Shown here one piece after another: positions 9,198 to 18,570 of a stretch of 64,000 nt of DNA (position 1 is its first letter; each line of letters opens with the position of its first letter). The stretch spans positions 128,823 to 192,822 of the forward strand of contig JACKHP010000007.1 of assembly GCA_020638905.1 (NCBI GenBank), written 5' to 3'. Origin of the DNA: Planctomycetota bacterium (GTDB lineage: Bacteria > Planctomycetota > B15-G4). Made by a program: the position numbers and the translations under genes. The notes under the pieces were generated by a model, which did not search any database, was not told the origin of the DNA, and was given only the letters and a program-made list of their open reading frames with translations.

Positions 9198-11318
9198 TCA
9201 ACGCTGCTGCGGCGGGTCGACGTGGGCATCGGCTGCAGCGTCGATCTCGGAGGCCGGGAAGACCGAGATCTGCACCACGTCGTCGGTCGAGGTACGGAGC
9301 AGCACCCGGCAGAACGCCTGCGAGATTGGGAAACCGCCGGACGGCATCGAGATCACCACGCGATCCCGTCGGGCCCCGTCGATCTCCGCTGTCAGGGGGC
9401 AGCCCGCATCGCGTGACGCGACGGTCGCCGAGACGAACCGCAGACCGGGGAACGCCAGGCTGGCCGGGCGCTGTTCGTCGACCGCGACGTGGCACGGCGG
9501 CCACTCGAGCGCGTCGGGATGGCGCGTCTCGAAGTGCACCGCGGTCCTCGACGTCGCGAGCCCGACGCGATCGATCCCCGTGCTCACGGAGACGTCGCAG
9601 AGGTGGGATCCGTAGACGTCGTCGGTACGCGCCAACGTGACCGACGCCCGGCTCGTGGGCTCGGTACTCGACGGGGTCACGCGCACGACCCGCAACCCGT
9701 CTCCCGCGTCGAAGGCGAGGGGACCGACGGCCCGGCCGTCGATCGGACGCTCGACCTCGAAGTCGAGGGTGGTCGGCCACTCGTTCGGTTCGACCACGCC
9801 GAGGTCGACGAAGCGAGGTCTGAGGACGGCGCTCCGCTCGCCCGCGTAGTGCACGTCGAGCTCGATTTCGCCGCCGCCGTCGACCGGCACCTTGATGCTG
9901 CGCGTCGCACTGCCGAGATGCTGGACCTCCATCACGGCCTGGACGACGGCCGTGCCCTGCGGCGGGACGTCGTGGCGCGAGAGGTGCACCCTCGTGCAAC
10001 CGCATTCGGGCCGGGGCTCTCCGAGCCTCACGGGACTCGAACCGGAGTTCGAGAGCACGAACGTGAGTGGCAGCATCGACCCGATGGGATGGGTGCCCGC
10101 GAGGATGGTCCCCGGCTGGATCGTGAAGCTCCCCTCGCCTCCGCCGTCGAGCGCAATCGCGACGTCCCGCGACGGCTCGAGTTGCGGAGACTCCGCGTCG
10201 GCGCGTGAGTCGTCGAGCAGCGCCGCCGAGTACAGGGCGGCCTCCGCGAGCGCACGAGAGCGCAGGTCGTCGTCGTCGGGAAGGACGTCGGCGTCGCTGG
10301 CGCGGTAGTGCAGCGGGAGACCGTCGAAGCGCCAGTCGAAGATCTCCTCTTCACCGACCGGGGACCACGTGCCCGAGGCCTGCACGTCGGCGGGGACGCG
10401 GCGGAACGTCAGCCGCGTGTCCTGCACGACCGCATCGGAACCGGGGAGGTGGTGAACCCGATGCAGCTCGGCGATCTCGCGCCGGCCCTCGGGTGCGGCG
10501 GAGAGCGCCAGCGTCACGCTCAGGATGGGCAGTCGGCCCGGGTCGGACCAGACCAGGCCGACCTGCTGGGACGCCGCATCGCGGAGCGAGGTGATCTCGA
10601 ACGTCGTCGCGGTGTTGATCACCCCGTGCCGCGGGAGGGAGCCCCGCAGGACGGTCCACAGACCGTCGGGGATCGGGATCGGACCCGTCGTGCCTCTCTC
10701 GACGAACTCGGCCGAGGCCCGCGGACTGAGTTCGAACAAGGCGTCGACCTGTTCGATGAATCGTCCGAGATCGCAGAGCGAGCCTCGACACGATCGTGCG
10801 AGCGACACGAATGGGGTCCGGACCGTGGGCTGCGGACTGCCGGAGACGGTGGTGGTCGTCGTGACCTCGTCGTGACCGATCCACTGCTCGATGTCGACGG
10901 GGTCACCCTGCTCGCTCGTGTTGTGCATGACCGAGTGCCAGTCGTCCGGTCCGCGGGACAGGGTCTCGTCGTAGGTGTGCTCGCGATCGACGTCGGAGAC
11001 TTCGACGAGGGCGGCGGATCGGTAGTCGTCGGCGGGTGCGACTCCCGTCCGGTCGGTGACGAGTCGCCGGACATAGGCGTCCGCGCGGGCCACGTCGGTG
11101 GATGTCGTCCCGAACGACCGCGTCCGTCGGGTCACCGACCAGCTCACCTGCCCGGGGTCGAGGAGCTCGGACTCCAGCGCGCTCCAGGCAGGCGGAACGG
11201 TGGGAGAGGCGTCGTCGCCGAGGGCGAGGAACGAGAGCGAGAGGCAGGCCCCGACGGACGCCAGCGCAGCGATGCGGGTCGTCGCGCGCAGCCGGCGTTC
11301 ACTGGCATTCGGGGACAT
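9198..11318 (-). CDS. Exported DUF1573-domain protein
   Basis: 706 residues. An N-terminal membrane/signal segment is visible (TTRIAALASVGACLSLSFLA). Residues about 40-390 form a region I do not recognise. From about residue 395 the DUF1573 beta domain appears: LPLTFVLSNSGSSPVRLGEP followed by the hallmark ECGCTRVHLSRHDVPPQGTA, with the paired Cys. More Ig-like beta segments follow. DUF1573 is common in secreted proteins of Bacteroidetes and Planctomycetota, but its role is unknown. The start ATG at 11318 overlaps the 3' end of a small upstream ORF by 20 nt, suggesting coupling. It converges on the CTD protein across a strong terminator. Confidence 0.82.
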   Translation of the reverse strand: MSPNASERRLRATTRIAALASVGACLSLSFLALGDDASPTVPPAWSALESELLDPGQVSWSVTRRTRSFGTTSTDVARADAYVRRLVTDRTGVAPADDYRSAALVEVSDVDREHTYDETLSRGPDDWHSVMHNTSEQGDPVDIEQWIGHDEVTTTTTVSGSPQPTVRTPFVSLARSCRGSLCDLGRFIEQVDALFELSPRASAEFVERGTTGPIPIPDGLWTVLRGSLPRHGVINTATTFEITSLRDAASQQVGLVWSDPGRLPILSVTLALSAAPEGRREIAELHRVHHLPGSDAVVQDTRLTFRRVPADVQASGTWSPVGEEEIFDWRFDGLPLHYRASDADVLPDDDDLRSRALAEAALYSAALLDDSRADAESPQLEPSRDVAIALDGGGEGSFTIQPGTILAGTHPIGSMLPLTFVLSNSGSSPVRLGEPRPECGCTRVHLSRHDVPPQGTAVVQAVMEVQHLGSATRSIKVPVDGGGEIELDVHYAGERSAVLRPRFVDLGVVEPNEWPTTLDFEVERPIDGRAVGPLAFDAGDGLRVVRVTPSSTEPTSRASVTLARTDDVYGSHLCDVSVSTGIDRVGLATSRTAVHFETRHPDALEWPPCHVAVDEQRPASLAFPGLRFVSATVASRDAGCPLTAEIDGARRDRVVISMPSGGFPISQAFCRVLLRTSTDDVVQISVFPASEIDAAADAHVDPPQQR

Positions 11319-11556
11319 TGGTCGAGCCCGTGGGACCGTCGTCGGAAGGGACGTAGCTGCAGCACCACTGTTTCAGGTCCTGCTGGGTGGTGGTCTGGGC
11401 CCCGAACGTGATGAGTCCCCAGAAGAGACTGATGCCACTTTGTGTCGACTGGCTTCCGCAGTTCTTCAACTTGCTGCCGGCCAGGATCATGCGCTGCGAT
11501 TGTGGGTGCGCACTGGACTCTATCAGCGTGTCGACACGCTGTGGTGAGAATCTCAT
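11299..11556 (-). CDS. Small Cys-containing hypothetical protein upstream of DUF1573 gene
   Basis: Up to 85 residues. The composition (Gln, Thr, Ser, Trp, four Cys, few Arg) is unlike the Arg/Ala-rich shadow ORFs of this genome, and the local DNA is less GC-rich than its surroundings. The C-terminal part reads FGAQTTTQQDLKQWCCSYVP and ends in NVPECQ. It overlaps the next gene by 20 nt. The true start is uncertain: the ATG at 11556, the one giving MILAGSKLKNCG, or an upstream non-ATG codon. A short hydrophobic stretch (GISLFWGLITFGA) might be a membrane segment. No family recognised. Confidence 0.45.
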   Translation of the reverse strand: MRFSPQRVDTLIESSAHPQSQRMILAGSKLKNCGSQSTQSGISLFWGLITFGAQTTTQQDLKQWCCSYVPSDDGPTGSTNVPECQ

Positions 11557-11666
11557 GCAGAACGCGCATTCTCACGCAGAACGTGGAGTCCGCTCATCGA
11601 GTCGGCGAGATGAAAACGGACCAGACTCACGTCGGCACGCGGCGAGGGGTCGTCTCACCGAGGCAC

Positions 11667-12203
11667 TCAGGCTTCTGCGAGGCGAAGCGCGAGCGCGGCC
11701 TCGGTGACGCGCGTGGCCTCGTCTCCGAACGTCACGAGCAGCACGTGCGCGAGCGCCGGACGCGCCGCGAGCTCGTCGGCCACCGTCGTCACCGCGATGC
11801 GCGCGGCGCGCTCGACCGGGAAGCCGTACACGCCGGTGCTGATCGCCGGGATCGCCACGCGACGCAGGCCGTGCGCGTCGGCCAGCGCGAGGCTGCTGCG
11901 GTAGCAACGCCCGAGCATGGTGTCCTCGTCGTCGTGTCCGCCGTGCCAGACCGGGCCCACGGTGTGGATCACGAAGCGCGCGGGCAGCGCGAATCCGGGA
12001 GTGATGCGCGCCTCGCCCGTGGGGCAGCCGCCGAGCGTACGGCAGTGGGCGAGCAGCTCCGGTCCCGCGGCGGCGTGGATGGCGCCGTCGACCCCGCCAC
12101 CGCCGAGCAGCGACGGGTTCGCCGCGTTCACGATGGCATCGACGTGCAGCGTCGTGATGTCCGCGCGCCGCACCGCGAGACGTTCGTGGAGCGAAGCCGG
12201 CAT
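11667..12203 (-). CDS. Macro domain protein (ADP-ribose binding, likely O-acetyl-ADP-ribose deacetylase)
   Basis: 178 residues, a stand-alone macro domain of normal length. VDAIVNAANPSLLGGGGVDG (residues about 21-40) is the classic loop that binds ADP-ribose. It is followed by GEARITPGFALPARFVIHTV and AIPAISTGVYGFPVERAA, the second phosphate-binding loop. The family hydrolyses O-acetyl-ADP-ribose or removes ADP-ribose from acidic residues in the cytoplasm. The ATG at 12203 is preceded by GAGGAGG at good spacing. It is divergent from the SGNH gene. The family call is firm; the exact substrate is inferred. Confidence 0.93.
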   Translation of the reverse strand: MPASLHERLAVRRADITTLHVDAIVNAANPSLLGGGGVDGAIHAAAGPELLAHCRTLGGCPTGEARITPGFALPARFVIHTVGPVWHGGHDDEDTMLGRCYRSSLALADAHGLRRVAIPAISTGVYGFPVERAARIAVTTVADELAARPALAHVLLVTFGDEATRVTEAALALRLAEA

Positions 12204-12377
12204 GCCGCGCCTCCTCGTGCGGACGAGGCCCGCGGCGCGGCCCGGCTGGCCGACGCGAGCCCGCCCGGATACCCTTCGGGACCGCTCCGGCGCGGCGCGC
12301 CGGGGCTCCCTTGCCCATCCTACGTCGACGGACCGCAGGCCTGCGACCGCGCCGATGACGCCTGCGACGAGCCCGCC

Positions 12378-13529
12378 TTGACCCCCGACCCCGACGCCGC
12401 CGCCGTCCCGCGCCGACGCAGGAGGCGCAGCCGGCTGCTGCTCGCGCTGCTGCTGCTGCTGCCGTTCGGTGCGGTCGAGCTGTGGGTGCGCGAGACGCGG
12501 CTGCCGCTCGACCTGTGGGCGCTCACGGGACGTGCCGCCGACGCGCCCAGCGAGTACGACAGCTGGGCCTTCGCCGACGCCTTCTCGGCCTGGACGGCGC
12601 GCCCCGGCGACTTCGTCGCGGGCAAGACCGTCGAGTCGCACGGCTTCATCTCGACGCCCGAGGTCAGCCTGGAGAAGCCCGCGGGCACGCTGCGCATCCT
12701 CTTCCTGGGCGGCTCGTCGACCGCCGGGACGGGCACGATCCTGCCCGACGTGGAGACGTGGCCGTGGCAGGTGGTCGACCTGCTGCGCGCGCGCTTCCCC
12801 GACCGCGCGTTCGACTTCATCAACGGCGCGCTCTCGGGCTACTCGACCTTCGAGTCGTACGGGCGCCTGTGGAGCCGGCTGCGCTTCTTCCGTCCCGACG
12901 TGGTCGTCGTGTACCACGGCTGGAACGAGATGTACTACTTCACGCCGCGGCGGGTCGATTCGATCACGCGCAAGAACACGCTCGCCGACGGCGACTGGAC
13001 GCTCAAGCGCACCGACCATCCCGTGGCGCGCTTCGAGCCGCTGCTCGTCGACCACCTGCTGCGCTGGTCGCAGTTCCTGACCAAGGTGCGGCTCGCGCTC
13101 ACGAGCGAGAGATCGGGCGAGCTCGGCGGCGCGCCGAAGGTGCTCCTGTCCGACTTCGACCCGCGCGGCCTCGAGATCTTCCGCACGAACCTCGACCTGA
13201 TCCGCGACTGCTGCGCGCTCATCGGCGCCGAGTGCTTCGTGGCCAAGCAGGCCACGCTCATCCACGAAGGGCTCGACGACGTCGACCGCGCGCGCTGCCG
13301 CTTCGACTTCCACGGTTTCGACGAGCAGGCGCACCTGCGCGCGTACCGCGGACTGTACGACGTGATCGACGCCGAGATCCGCCCCGAGCGCGTGATCGAC
13401 TGCACGCCGCTCTCGGGCGAGCCGGGCCTGTGGGAGGACCACGTGCACCCGACGCCGGGCGGCGCCACCGCGATCGCGCACGTGGTGGCCGACTCGCTCG
13501 AGGCCTGGCTGCGCGCGCGCGACGGCTGA
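12378..13529 (+). CDS. Membrane-anchored SGNH/GDSL-like hydrolase
   Basis: About 383 residues. An Arg-rich start (PRRRRRRS) precedes one transmembrane helix (LLLALLLLLPFGAVELWV). RILFLGGSSTAG (residues 106-117) is block I of the SGNH fold with the nucleophilic Ser; VVVYHGWNEMYYF gives the Asn block; WEDHVHPTPGGATAIA near the C-terminus supplies the Asp-x-x-His pair. It should cleave an ester (acetyl or acyl group) on a substrate outside the membrane. There is no in-frame ATG near the start; TTG at 12378 is the best guess, so the first few residues are uncertain. It converges on acyP. Confidence 0.82.
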   Translation: MTPDPDAAAVPRRRRRRSRLLLALLLLLPFGAVELWVRETRLPLDLWALTGRAADAPSEYDSWAFADAFSAWTARPGDFVAGKTVESHGFISTPEVSLEKPAGTLRILFLGGSSTAGTGTILPDVETWPWQVVDLLRARFPDRAFDFINGALSGYSTFESYGRLWSRLRFFRPDVVVVYHGWNEMYYFTPRRVDSITRKNTLADGDWTLKRTDHPVARFEPLLVDHLLRWSQFLTKVRLALTSERSGELGGAPKVLLSDFDPRGLEIFRTNLDLIRDCCALIGAECFVAKQATLIHEGLDDVDRARCRFDFHGFDEQAHLRAYRGLYDVIDAEIRPERVIDCTPLSGEPGLWEDHVHPTPGGATAIAHVVADSLEAWLRARDG

Positions 13530-13544
13530 TCGCGCGCGCCGCGC
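13530..13544. terminator. GC palindrome between convergent genes
   Basis: GCGCGCG-c-CGCGCGC just after the SGNH gene stop and before the end of acyP. As a stem-loop the central bases would have to open. Weak candidate. Confidence 0.3.
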
Positions 13545-13551
13545 GCGCCGC

Positions 13552-13833
13552 TCAGGCCGTGGGGCGCACCTCGAACGCCGCCAGTCCCTCGGGCTCGGCG
13601 TCGCCGACCTGCGTGCCGTCGACGCGCGCGGCGGGCGGGCCGCGTCCCATCCACGCCAGCATGGCGGCGACGGCCTCGGGACGACCCTCGAGGCGCGCCT
13701 CGACGCGGCCGTCGCGCAGGTTGCGCACCCAGCCGCGCACGCCGTGTGCGCGCGCCGCGACCGCCGTCGAGTGCCGGTAGGCCACGCCCTGCACCCGTCC
13801 GCTCACGAGCACGTGTCGCGCGATGTCGTCCAT
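13552..13833 (-). CDS. acyP: Acylphosphatase
   Basis: 93 residues, the normal family length. HVLVSGRVQGVAYRHSTAVA (residues 7-26) carries the phosphate-binding loop with catalytic R20, and GWVRNLRDGRVEA (34-46) carries catalytic N38. It hydrolyses carboxyl-phosphate bonds of small acyl phosphates in the cytoplasm. The family consensus GVGFR reads GVAYR here, a tolerated change. It lies 61 bp upstream of nothing on its own strand except the kinase gene end at 13895 behind it, so it may receive read-through from that gene. The ATG start at 13833 is followed directly by the conserved strand. Confidence 0.93.
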   Translation of the reverse strand: MDDIARHVLVSGRVQGVAYRHSTAVAARAHGVRGWVRNLRDGRVEARLEGRPEAVAAMLAWMGRGPPAARVDGTQVGDAEPEGLAAFEVRPTA

Positions 13834-13894
13834 GCGCGCCAGGATGCCACACGCGGTCGGGCGGAGAGAGAGGCGGCGCGCGGACCGGAGGCCG

Positions 13895-16800
13895 TCAGCG
13901 CTCGTCGCGGGCGACGCCGTGCCACAGCGTGCGCGCCTGGCTCAGCCGGCTCTCCCACACGACGAGCGCGCCGTCGCGGCCGGCCGAGACGATGCGTCCG
14001 CCGTCGGACGTGGCGGCCAGCGCGGTGATCGTGTCGGCGTGTCCGGTGAGCAGCGCGAGCACGTCGCCCGTGTCGGCGTCCCACACGCGCAGGGTGGGAT
14101 TGCTCCAGCTCGCCGACACGACGCGACGTCCGTCGGGCGAGAGCGCCACGGCGGCGGTGCCGGTGAAGCCGCCGGTGAGCACCGAGAGCGGCTGCCCCGT
14201 CCGGGTGTCCCAGACGCGCACCGTGGGACGCGTCGTGCTGCCCCACGCCACGCGGCGTCCGTCGGCCGAGAGCGCGAGCAGGCCGTCGTCCTCGTGGCCG
14301 CCGGCGCGCAGCCAGCGTCCCTCGCCGGTGACGCCGTTCCAGACGCGCAGCGCGCCGTCGGAGGAGGCCGACGCGACCACGCTGCCGTCGTCGCTCACCG
14401 CGAGCGCGTCGACCGGGCTGCGGTGTCCGTTGAACGACGCGCGCTGCTCGCCGCTCGTCGTGTCGAGCACGCGGATCGAACCGTCGGACATGCCGAGGTA
14501 CACGAGCGCGCCCGAGGGGTCGAGCGCCACGGTGCCCAGCTTCTCGCCGGACATCTCGAGCCGCAGCAGCATCTCGCCGCTCGTCCCGTCCCAGACGCGC
14601 AACGTGTCGTCGTACGAGGTGGAGACGATGCGCGCGCCGTCGTGCGAGACGTCGACGTCGGTCACGCCGATGGTGTGTCCCTCGAGCACGTTCACGAGGG
14701 CGCCGGTGGCGCCGTCCCAGACGCGCAGCACGAGCTCGTGCGGCGACGCGGTCACCATGCGCGTGCCGTCGGACGAGATCGCGAGCGACGTGACGAGCCC
14801 CGAGGGGCCGGGCAGCGTGACCGCCGCGCCGCGCGTCTCGCCGTCCCAGACGAGGGTGCGGCCGCCGCTCGAGCCGGCCGCCACGCGCGAGCCGTCGGCC
14901 GAGAGCGCCAGGGCGAGCACGCGTCCGTCCTGGCCCGTGAGGCTGGTGGCGGGGACGCGTCCGGTCGCGGTGGTCGTGGCGCGCGAGCCGGGGAACGGCG
15001 CGTTGAGTCGCTCGCCGTCGTCCTGCACCTGCGCGGCGGGAGTCAGCACGCGGCGTCCGCTGCGTGCGTCCCAGACCACGATCGGCGGCTCGTCCGGCGG
15101 CGCGGGGACGTCGCCGGTCGTCGCGCCGGACCGGCTCGCGTCGCCCGCGACGTCGGACGCCGTCCCGTCGTCCGACGTCGTGTCGTCGTCCGTGCCGGAC
15201 GGCGTCGCGTCGCCCGACGTGGCGCTCCCGGCGGGGGCGAGCGAGGCCTCCCAGGCGTCGTACTCGAGTTCCCAGGCGTCGTGCGTCGGAGACCAGAGCG
15301 CGTCCAGGTCGTCGAGACGGCGCCAGAGCAGCAGCGCGCCGTCGTCGGCCGAGAGCGACGAGAGCCGTGAGCCGTCGGACGAGAGCGCGAGGGCGCTGAC
15401 CGGGTAGTCGTGGCCGAAGAGCTCGGCCACGCGCAGGCCGCTCGGCACGTCCCAGACGGTGATGCGTCCGTCGTCGGCGCCGGTCACGAGGCGCGTGCCG
15501 TCGGACGAGATCGCCACGCGCGTGTGGCCGCGGTACCAGGGCAGCAGCGGCAGCACGACCTGGCTGCCGTCCTCGGTCTTCCAGAGCGAGACCGTGCCGT
15601 AGTGCGACGCGCTCGCGAGCAGCGTGCCGGCGCCGTCGAGCGCCAGCGACGACGTGCCCGGGTCGACGGGGACGCGCCGCGGCGCGGCGTCCGGCGCGCG
15701 CGGATCGAGCAGCACGACGACGCCGGTGTCCGCGCCGGCGGCGAGCAGCGATCCGTCGCCGGCCGCGGCCAGCGCGGTGATCGGCGGCATCCCGTCGAAG
15801 ACCGCGAGCTGGACGTCGCGGCGCACGTCGCGCAGCACGACGCGTCCGTCGTCGCCCGCGCTGGCGAGCAGGTCGCCGGGCAGCCAGGCGAGCGCGCTGA
15901 CGCGGCCGGCGTGGGCGATCCAGCGCGTGCGCTCGACGCCGGACACACCGTCCCAGACGAGCACCGCGCCGCCGTCGAGGCCCGACGCGAGCAGCGACCC
16001 GTCGGGCGAGGCCGCCACCGCGTCGACCGGATCCTGTCCCGAGTCGAGGGCGAAGAGCGACAGGTCGGCCTGCAGCGCGTCGTGGTACCACTCCCAGCCG
16101 CGGCGCTCGGGCGCGCACGTGGCGAGCAGCTCGCGCGCCTCGGCGTGGTGTCCGCGGTCGAGGTGCATCGCGGCGGCGCGCACCGCCGAGCGGTAGGCCT
16201 CGCTGCGGTACTGCTCGGCGCGGTCTTCGGCGAGGCGCGCGTTCTCGTCGGCGGTGCGCGCGTTCGTGTCGGCGCGGTCGCGCTGGACCTCCGCCGTGCG
16301 CCGCAGCTCGAACTCGCGCAGGAGCAGCACCGACACGACGGCCAGCAGCAGCGTCCCCAGGCCGAGGCCGGTGCCCCACGCGGGATGCCGCGCGACCCAC
16401 TTCGTGGCGCGCGAGACGACCCCCGGCGGACGTGCCAGGATCGGCTCGTTGCGCAGGAAGCGGCGCAGGTCGTCCGCGAACGCGCCCATCGACGCGTAGC
16501 GGGTGTTGCGGTTCTTGGCCAGCGCCTTCATGCAGATCACGGCCAGGTCGCCGGGGACGCGGCTGCGCACCGTGCGCGGGTCGGGCGGCTCGTGCTCGAG
16601 CACGCGCTGCAGGATCTGGTCGCCCGAGTCGCCCTCGAACGCGCGCCGCAGCGTGAGCACCTCGTAGAGCACGGCGCCCAGCGAGAACACGTCGCTGCGG
16701 CCGTCGATCACGACGTCCTTGCCGGCCGCCTGCTCGGGGCTCATGTAGGGATAGGTGCCGACGAGTCCCGGCAGCGCCTGGCGCGCGGCCTCGTCGGCGA

Positions 16801-17611
16801 GGTACGCGAGCCCGAAGTCGGTCACCTTGGGCGAGCCGTCCGGTCCGAGCAGGATGTTCTGCGGCTTGATGTCGCGGTGCAGGATGCCGGCGCGGTGCGC
16901 CGAGTTCACCGCGTCGGCCACGTCGGCGAAGAGCGCCGCGATGCGCCGGTAGTCGGCGCCGTGCACGCGCGGCTCGTCGCGCATGCGCGCGATGAGGTCG
17001 CTCAGGTCTTCGCCGTCGACGAACTGCATCGCGATGAAGTGGATGCCGTCGACCTCGCCCGCGGCGAAGACCGAGACGATGCCGGCGTGGTCGACGCGCC
17101 CGCCGGCGCGCGCCTCGCGGCCGAAGCGCAGCACCACCGAGTCGCCCGCGCGATCGGGCCGGATGAGCTTGAGCGCCACGCGCCGGCGCAGCGAGAGCTG
17201 CTCGGCTTCCCAGACCTGGCCCATGCCGCCCTGGCCGATGCGGCGCACGAGGCGGTAGTCGGCGAGCACCTGTCCGGCGCGCACGTCGACGCCCGGGCCA
17301 CGCTCGGAGGACGCGCTGGTCGACGTCCCCGAGCCGGAGCCCGGCGTCGTCCCGCTGCCCGAGCCCGGCGTGGCGTCGAAGGTCTCGAGCACGAGCGAGC
17401 CCTCGGCCAGCGGTGCGGGGAAGGCCGTCTCGAGCTGCGCGTCGAGCGTCTCCCAGTCGGCGTACAGCTCGCGCAGGGTGGCCGCGTGCTCGGGATGGCT
17501 CGCCACGAAGCCCTCGAAGTCGATCGACTCGCCTTCCTCGAGGCGCGCCAGGAAGTCGTCGAAGAGGGCCTCGACGTCGAGCGGCAGCGAGCCGGGATCG
17601 CGGTCGGCCAT
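13895..17611 (-). CDS. Transmembrane Ser/Thr protein kinase with C-terminal WD40 propellers
   Basis: 1,238 residues. The N-terminal 60 residues (ALFDDFLARLEEGESIDFEG) form the acidic lead-in usual in planctomycete kinases, then a Gly/Ser/Thr linker. The Hanks kinase domain spans about 119-385: IGQGGMGQVWEAEQ (G-loop), K148 in VALKLI, HRDIKPQN (D247), DFGLA (265-269) and GTYPYMSPEQ. All catalytic residues are present. One membrane helix at 412-431 is followed by a helical stalk, and from about 527 by WD40 repeats (ALAVSDDGSVVASASSDGAL type) to the end. A Ser/Thr/Asp-rich insert at about 790-845 splits the propeller. ATG at 17611 was chosen as it starts the conserved region. It is divergent from an ECF-type sigma factor, its likely partner. 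Confidence 0.93.
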   Translation of the reverse strand: MADRDPGSLPLDVEALFDDFLARLEEGESIDFEGFVASHPEHAATLRELYADWETLDAQLETAFPAPLAEGSLVLETFDATPGSGSGTTPGSGSGTSTSASSERGPGVDVRAGQVLADYRLVRRIGQGGMGQVWEAEQLSLRRRVALKLIRPDRAGDSVVLRFGREARAGGRVDHAGIVSVFAAGEVDGIHFIAMQFVDGEDLSDLIARMRDEPRVHGADYRRIAALFADVADAVNSAHRAGILHRDIKPQNILLGPDGSPKVTDFGLAYLADEAARQALPGLVGTYPYMSPEQAAGKDVVIDGRSDVFSLGAVLYEVLTLRRAFEGDSGDQILQRVLEHEPPDPRTVRSRVPGDLAVICMKALAKNRNTRYASMGAFADDLRRFLRNEPILARPPGVVSRATKWVARHPAWGTGLGLGTLLLAVVSVLLLREFELRRTAEVQRDRADTNARTADENARLAEDRAEQYRSEAYRSAVRAAAMHLDRGHHAEARELLATCAPERRGWEWYHDALQADLSLFALDSGQDPVDAVAASPDGSLLASGLDGGAVLVWDGVSGVERTRWIAHAGRVSALAWLPGDLLASAGDDGRVVLRDVRRDVQLAVFDGMPPITALAAAGDGSLLAAGADTGVVVLLDPRAPDAAPRRVPVDPGTSSLALDGAGTLLASASHYGTVSLWKTEDGSQVVLPLLPWYRGHTRVAISSDGTRLVTGADDGRITVWDVPSGLRVAELFGHDYPVSALALSSDGSRLSSLSADDGALLLWRRLDDLDALWSPTHDAWELEYDAWEASLAPAGSATSGDATPSGTDDDTTSDDGTASDVAGDASRSGATTGDVPAPPDEPPIVVWDARSGRRVLTPAAQVQDDGERLNAPFPGSRATTTATGRVPATSLTGQDGRVLALALSADGSRVAAGSSGGRTLVWDGETRGAAVTLPGPSGLVTSLAISSDGTRMVTASPHELVLRVWDGATGALVNVLEGHTIGVTDVDVSHDGARIVSTSYDDTLRVWDGTSGEMLLRLEMSGEKLGTVALDPSGALVYLGMSDGSIRVLDTTSGEQRASFNGHRSPVDALAVSDDGSVVASASSDGALRVWNGVTGEGRWLRAGGHEDDGLLALSADGRRVAWGSTTRPTVRVWDTRTGQPLSVLTGGFTGTAAVALSPDGRRVVSASWSNPTLRVWDADTGDVLALLTGHADTITALAATSDGGRIVSAGRDGALVVWESRLSQARTLWHGVARDER

Positions 17612-17657
17612 TCTGACTCCGGGGCGGTGGGGCGGCGCGCGGCGGCCGTCCGGGTGG

Positions 17658-17663
17658 AGGATA
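17658..17663 (-). promoter_or_regulatory. Candidate -10 box (TATCCT) for kinase-WD40 gene
   Basis: TATCCT on the reverse strand, about 46 nt before the start at 17611. A second TA-type box (TAGTCT, 17726-17731, forward) lies in the same divergent region before the sigma factor gene. Neither has a clear -35. Confidence 0.3.
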
Positions 17664-17808
17664 CTCGACGCCGGGCGGGCGCTACCTGCTGCGGGTGCCG
17701 CGGTCCGGCGGCGTCCCCCGGCTGTTAGTCTGGACGGATGCCGTCGGCCACGCGCCGGGCGGCCCACCGAGACGAGAAGCCGGGCCCGAGCCCCGAAGCC
17801 GAGAGCCG

Positions 17809-18570
17809 ATGAGCGACGAATCCCCGACGTCCGACGAGCAGGCGAGCGACTCCGGCGAGACCGCCGACGCGCTGCTGGCCTCGGTGAGTCCGGGCGAGCT
17901 GCCCGACGTGACCGAGTCGATGCGCCTCGTGACCGCCGCGCAGCACGGCGACGACCGGGCGATGAACGAGCTCATCCTGCGCTACCAGGAGCGGGTGCGG
18001 CGCATCGTGAGCATCCGGCTCTCGGCGCGGCTGCGGCGCTGCGTCGAGTCGGTCGACATCGTGCAGGACGTGTTCTCGAACGCGGCCGCGAACATCCACA
18101 CGCTCGAGCTGCGCAGCACGGCCAGCATCATCCAGTGGCTCTCGCGCATCGCCGAGAACAAGATGCACGACACGCACCGGCTGTACTACGGCCAGAAGCG
18201 CGACAAGCGGCGCGAGGTGCACATCGCCGAGGGCAGCCGCGGGTCGCGCGAAGATCGCATCCCCGGCGTGGTCGTGGCGGGCAAGGGCGACTCGCCGGCC
18301 GAGGCCGCCGCGCGCGCCGAGCTGGCCAAGATCGTCGACGAGGCCGTGGCCGAGCTGCCCGACGACTACCGCGAGGTGATCATGCTGCGCACCTACTACG
18401 GCGGCAGCTGGGAGTTCGTCACGCGCGAGATGGGACGCCAGAACCCCGACGCCACGCGCCAGCTCCACCGCCGCGCGCGCATCCGCCTGGGCCGCATCGT
18501 GCGCCGGAAGATGAAGGATCCCGACGCGCTGCCCGAGCGCCCGGACGGCGACGACGAAGACGGGGAGTAG
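17809..18570 (+). CDS. ECF-type RNA polymerase sigma factor, planctomycete kinase-linked group
   Basis: 253 residues. Region 2 is visible as MNELILRYQERVRRIVSIRL with VESVDIVQDVFSNA, and region 4 as ELPDDYREVIMLRTYYGGSW followed by a basic helix (RQLHRRARIRLGRI). An acidic 45-residue N-terminal extension and an acidic tail (DGDDEDGE) frame the core. It should direct RNA polymerase to a special promoter set. The divergent partner is a kinase with WD40 repeats, and in Planctomycetota such sigma factors are thought to be controlled by the linked kinase instead of an anti-sigma factor; none is seen here. ATG at 17809 is chosen since the upstream 38 residues are unrelated in composition. Confidence 0.9.
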   Translation: MSDESPTSDEQASDSGETADALLASVSPGELPDVTESMRLVTAAQHGDDRAMNELILRYQERVRRIVSIRLSARLRRCVESVDIVQDVFSNAAANIHTLELRSTASIIQWLSRIAENKMHDTHRLYYGQKRDKRREVHIAEGSRGSREDRIPGVVVAGKGDSPAEAAARAELAKIVDEAVAELPDDYREVIMLRTYYGGSWEFVTREMGRQNPDATRQLHRRARIRLGRIVRRKMKDPDALPERPDGDDEDGE

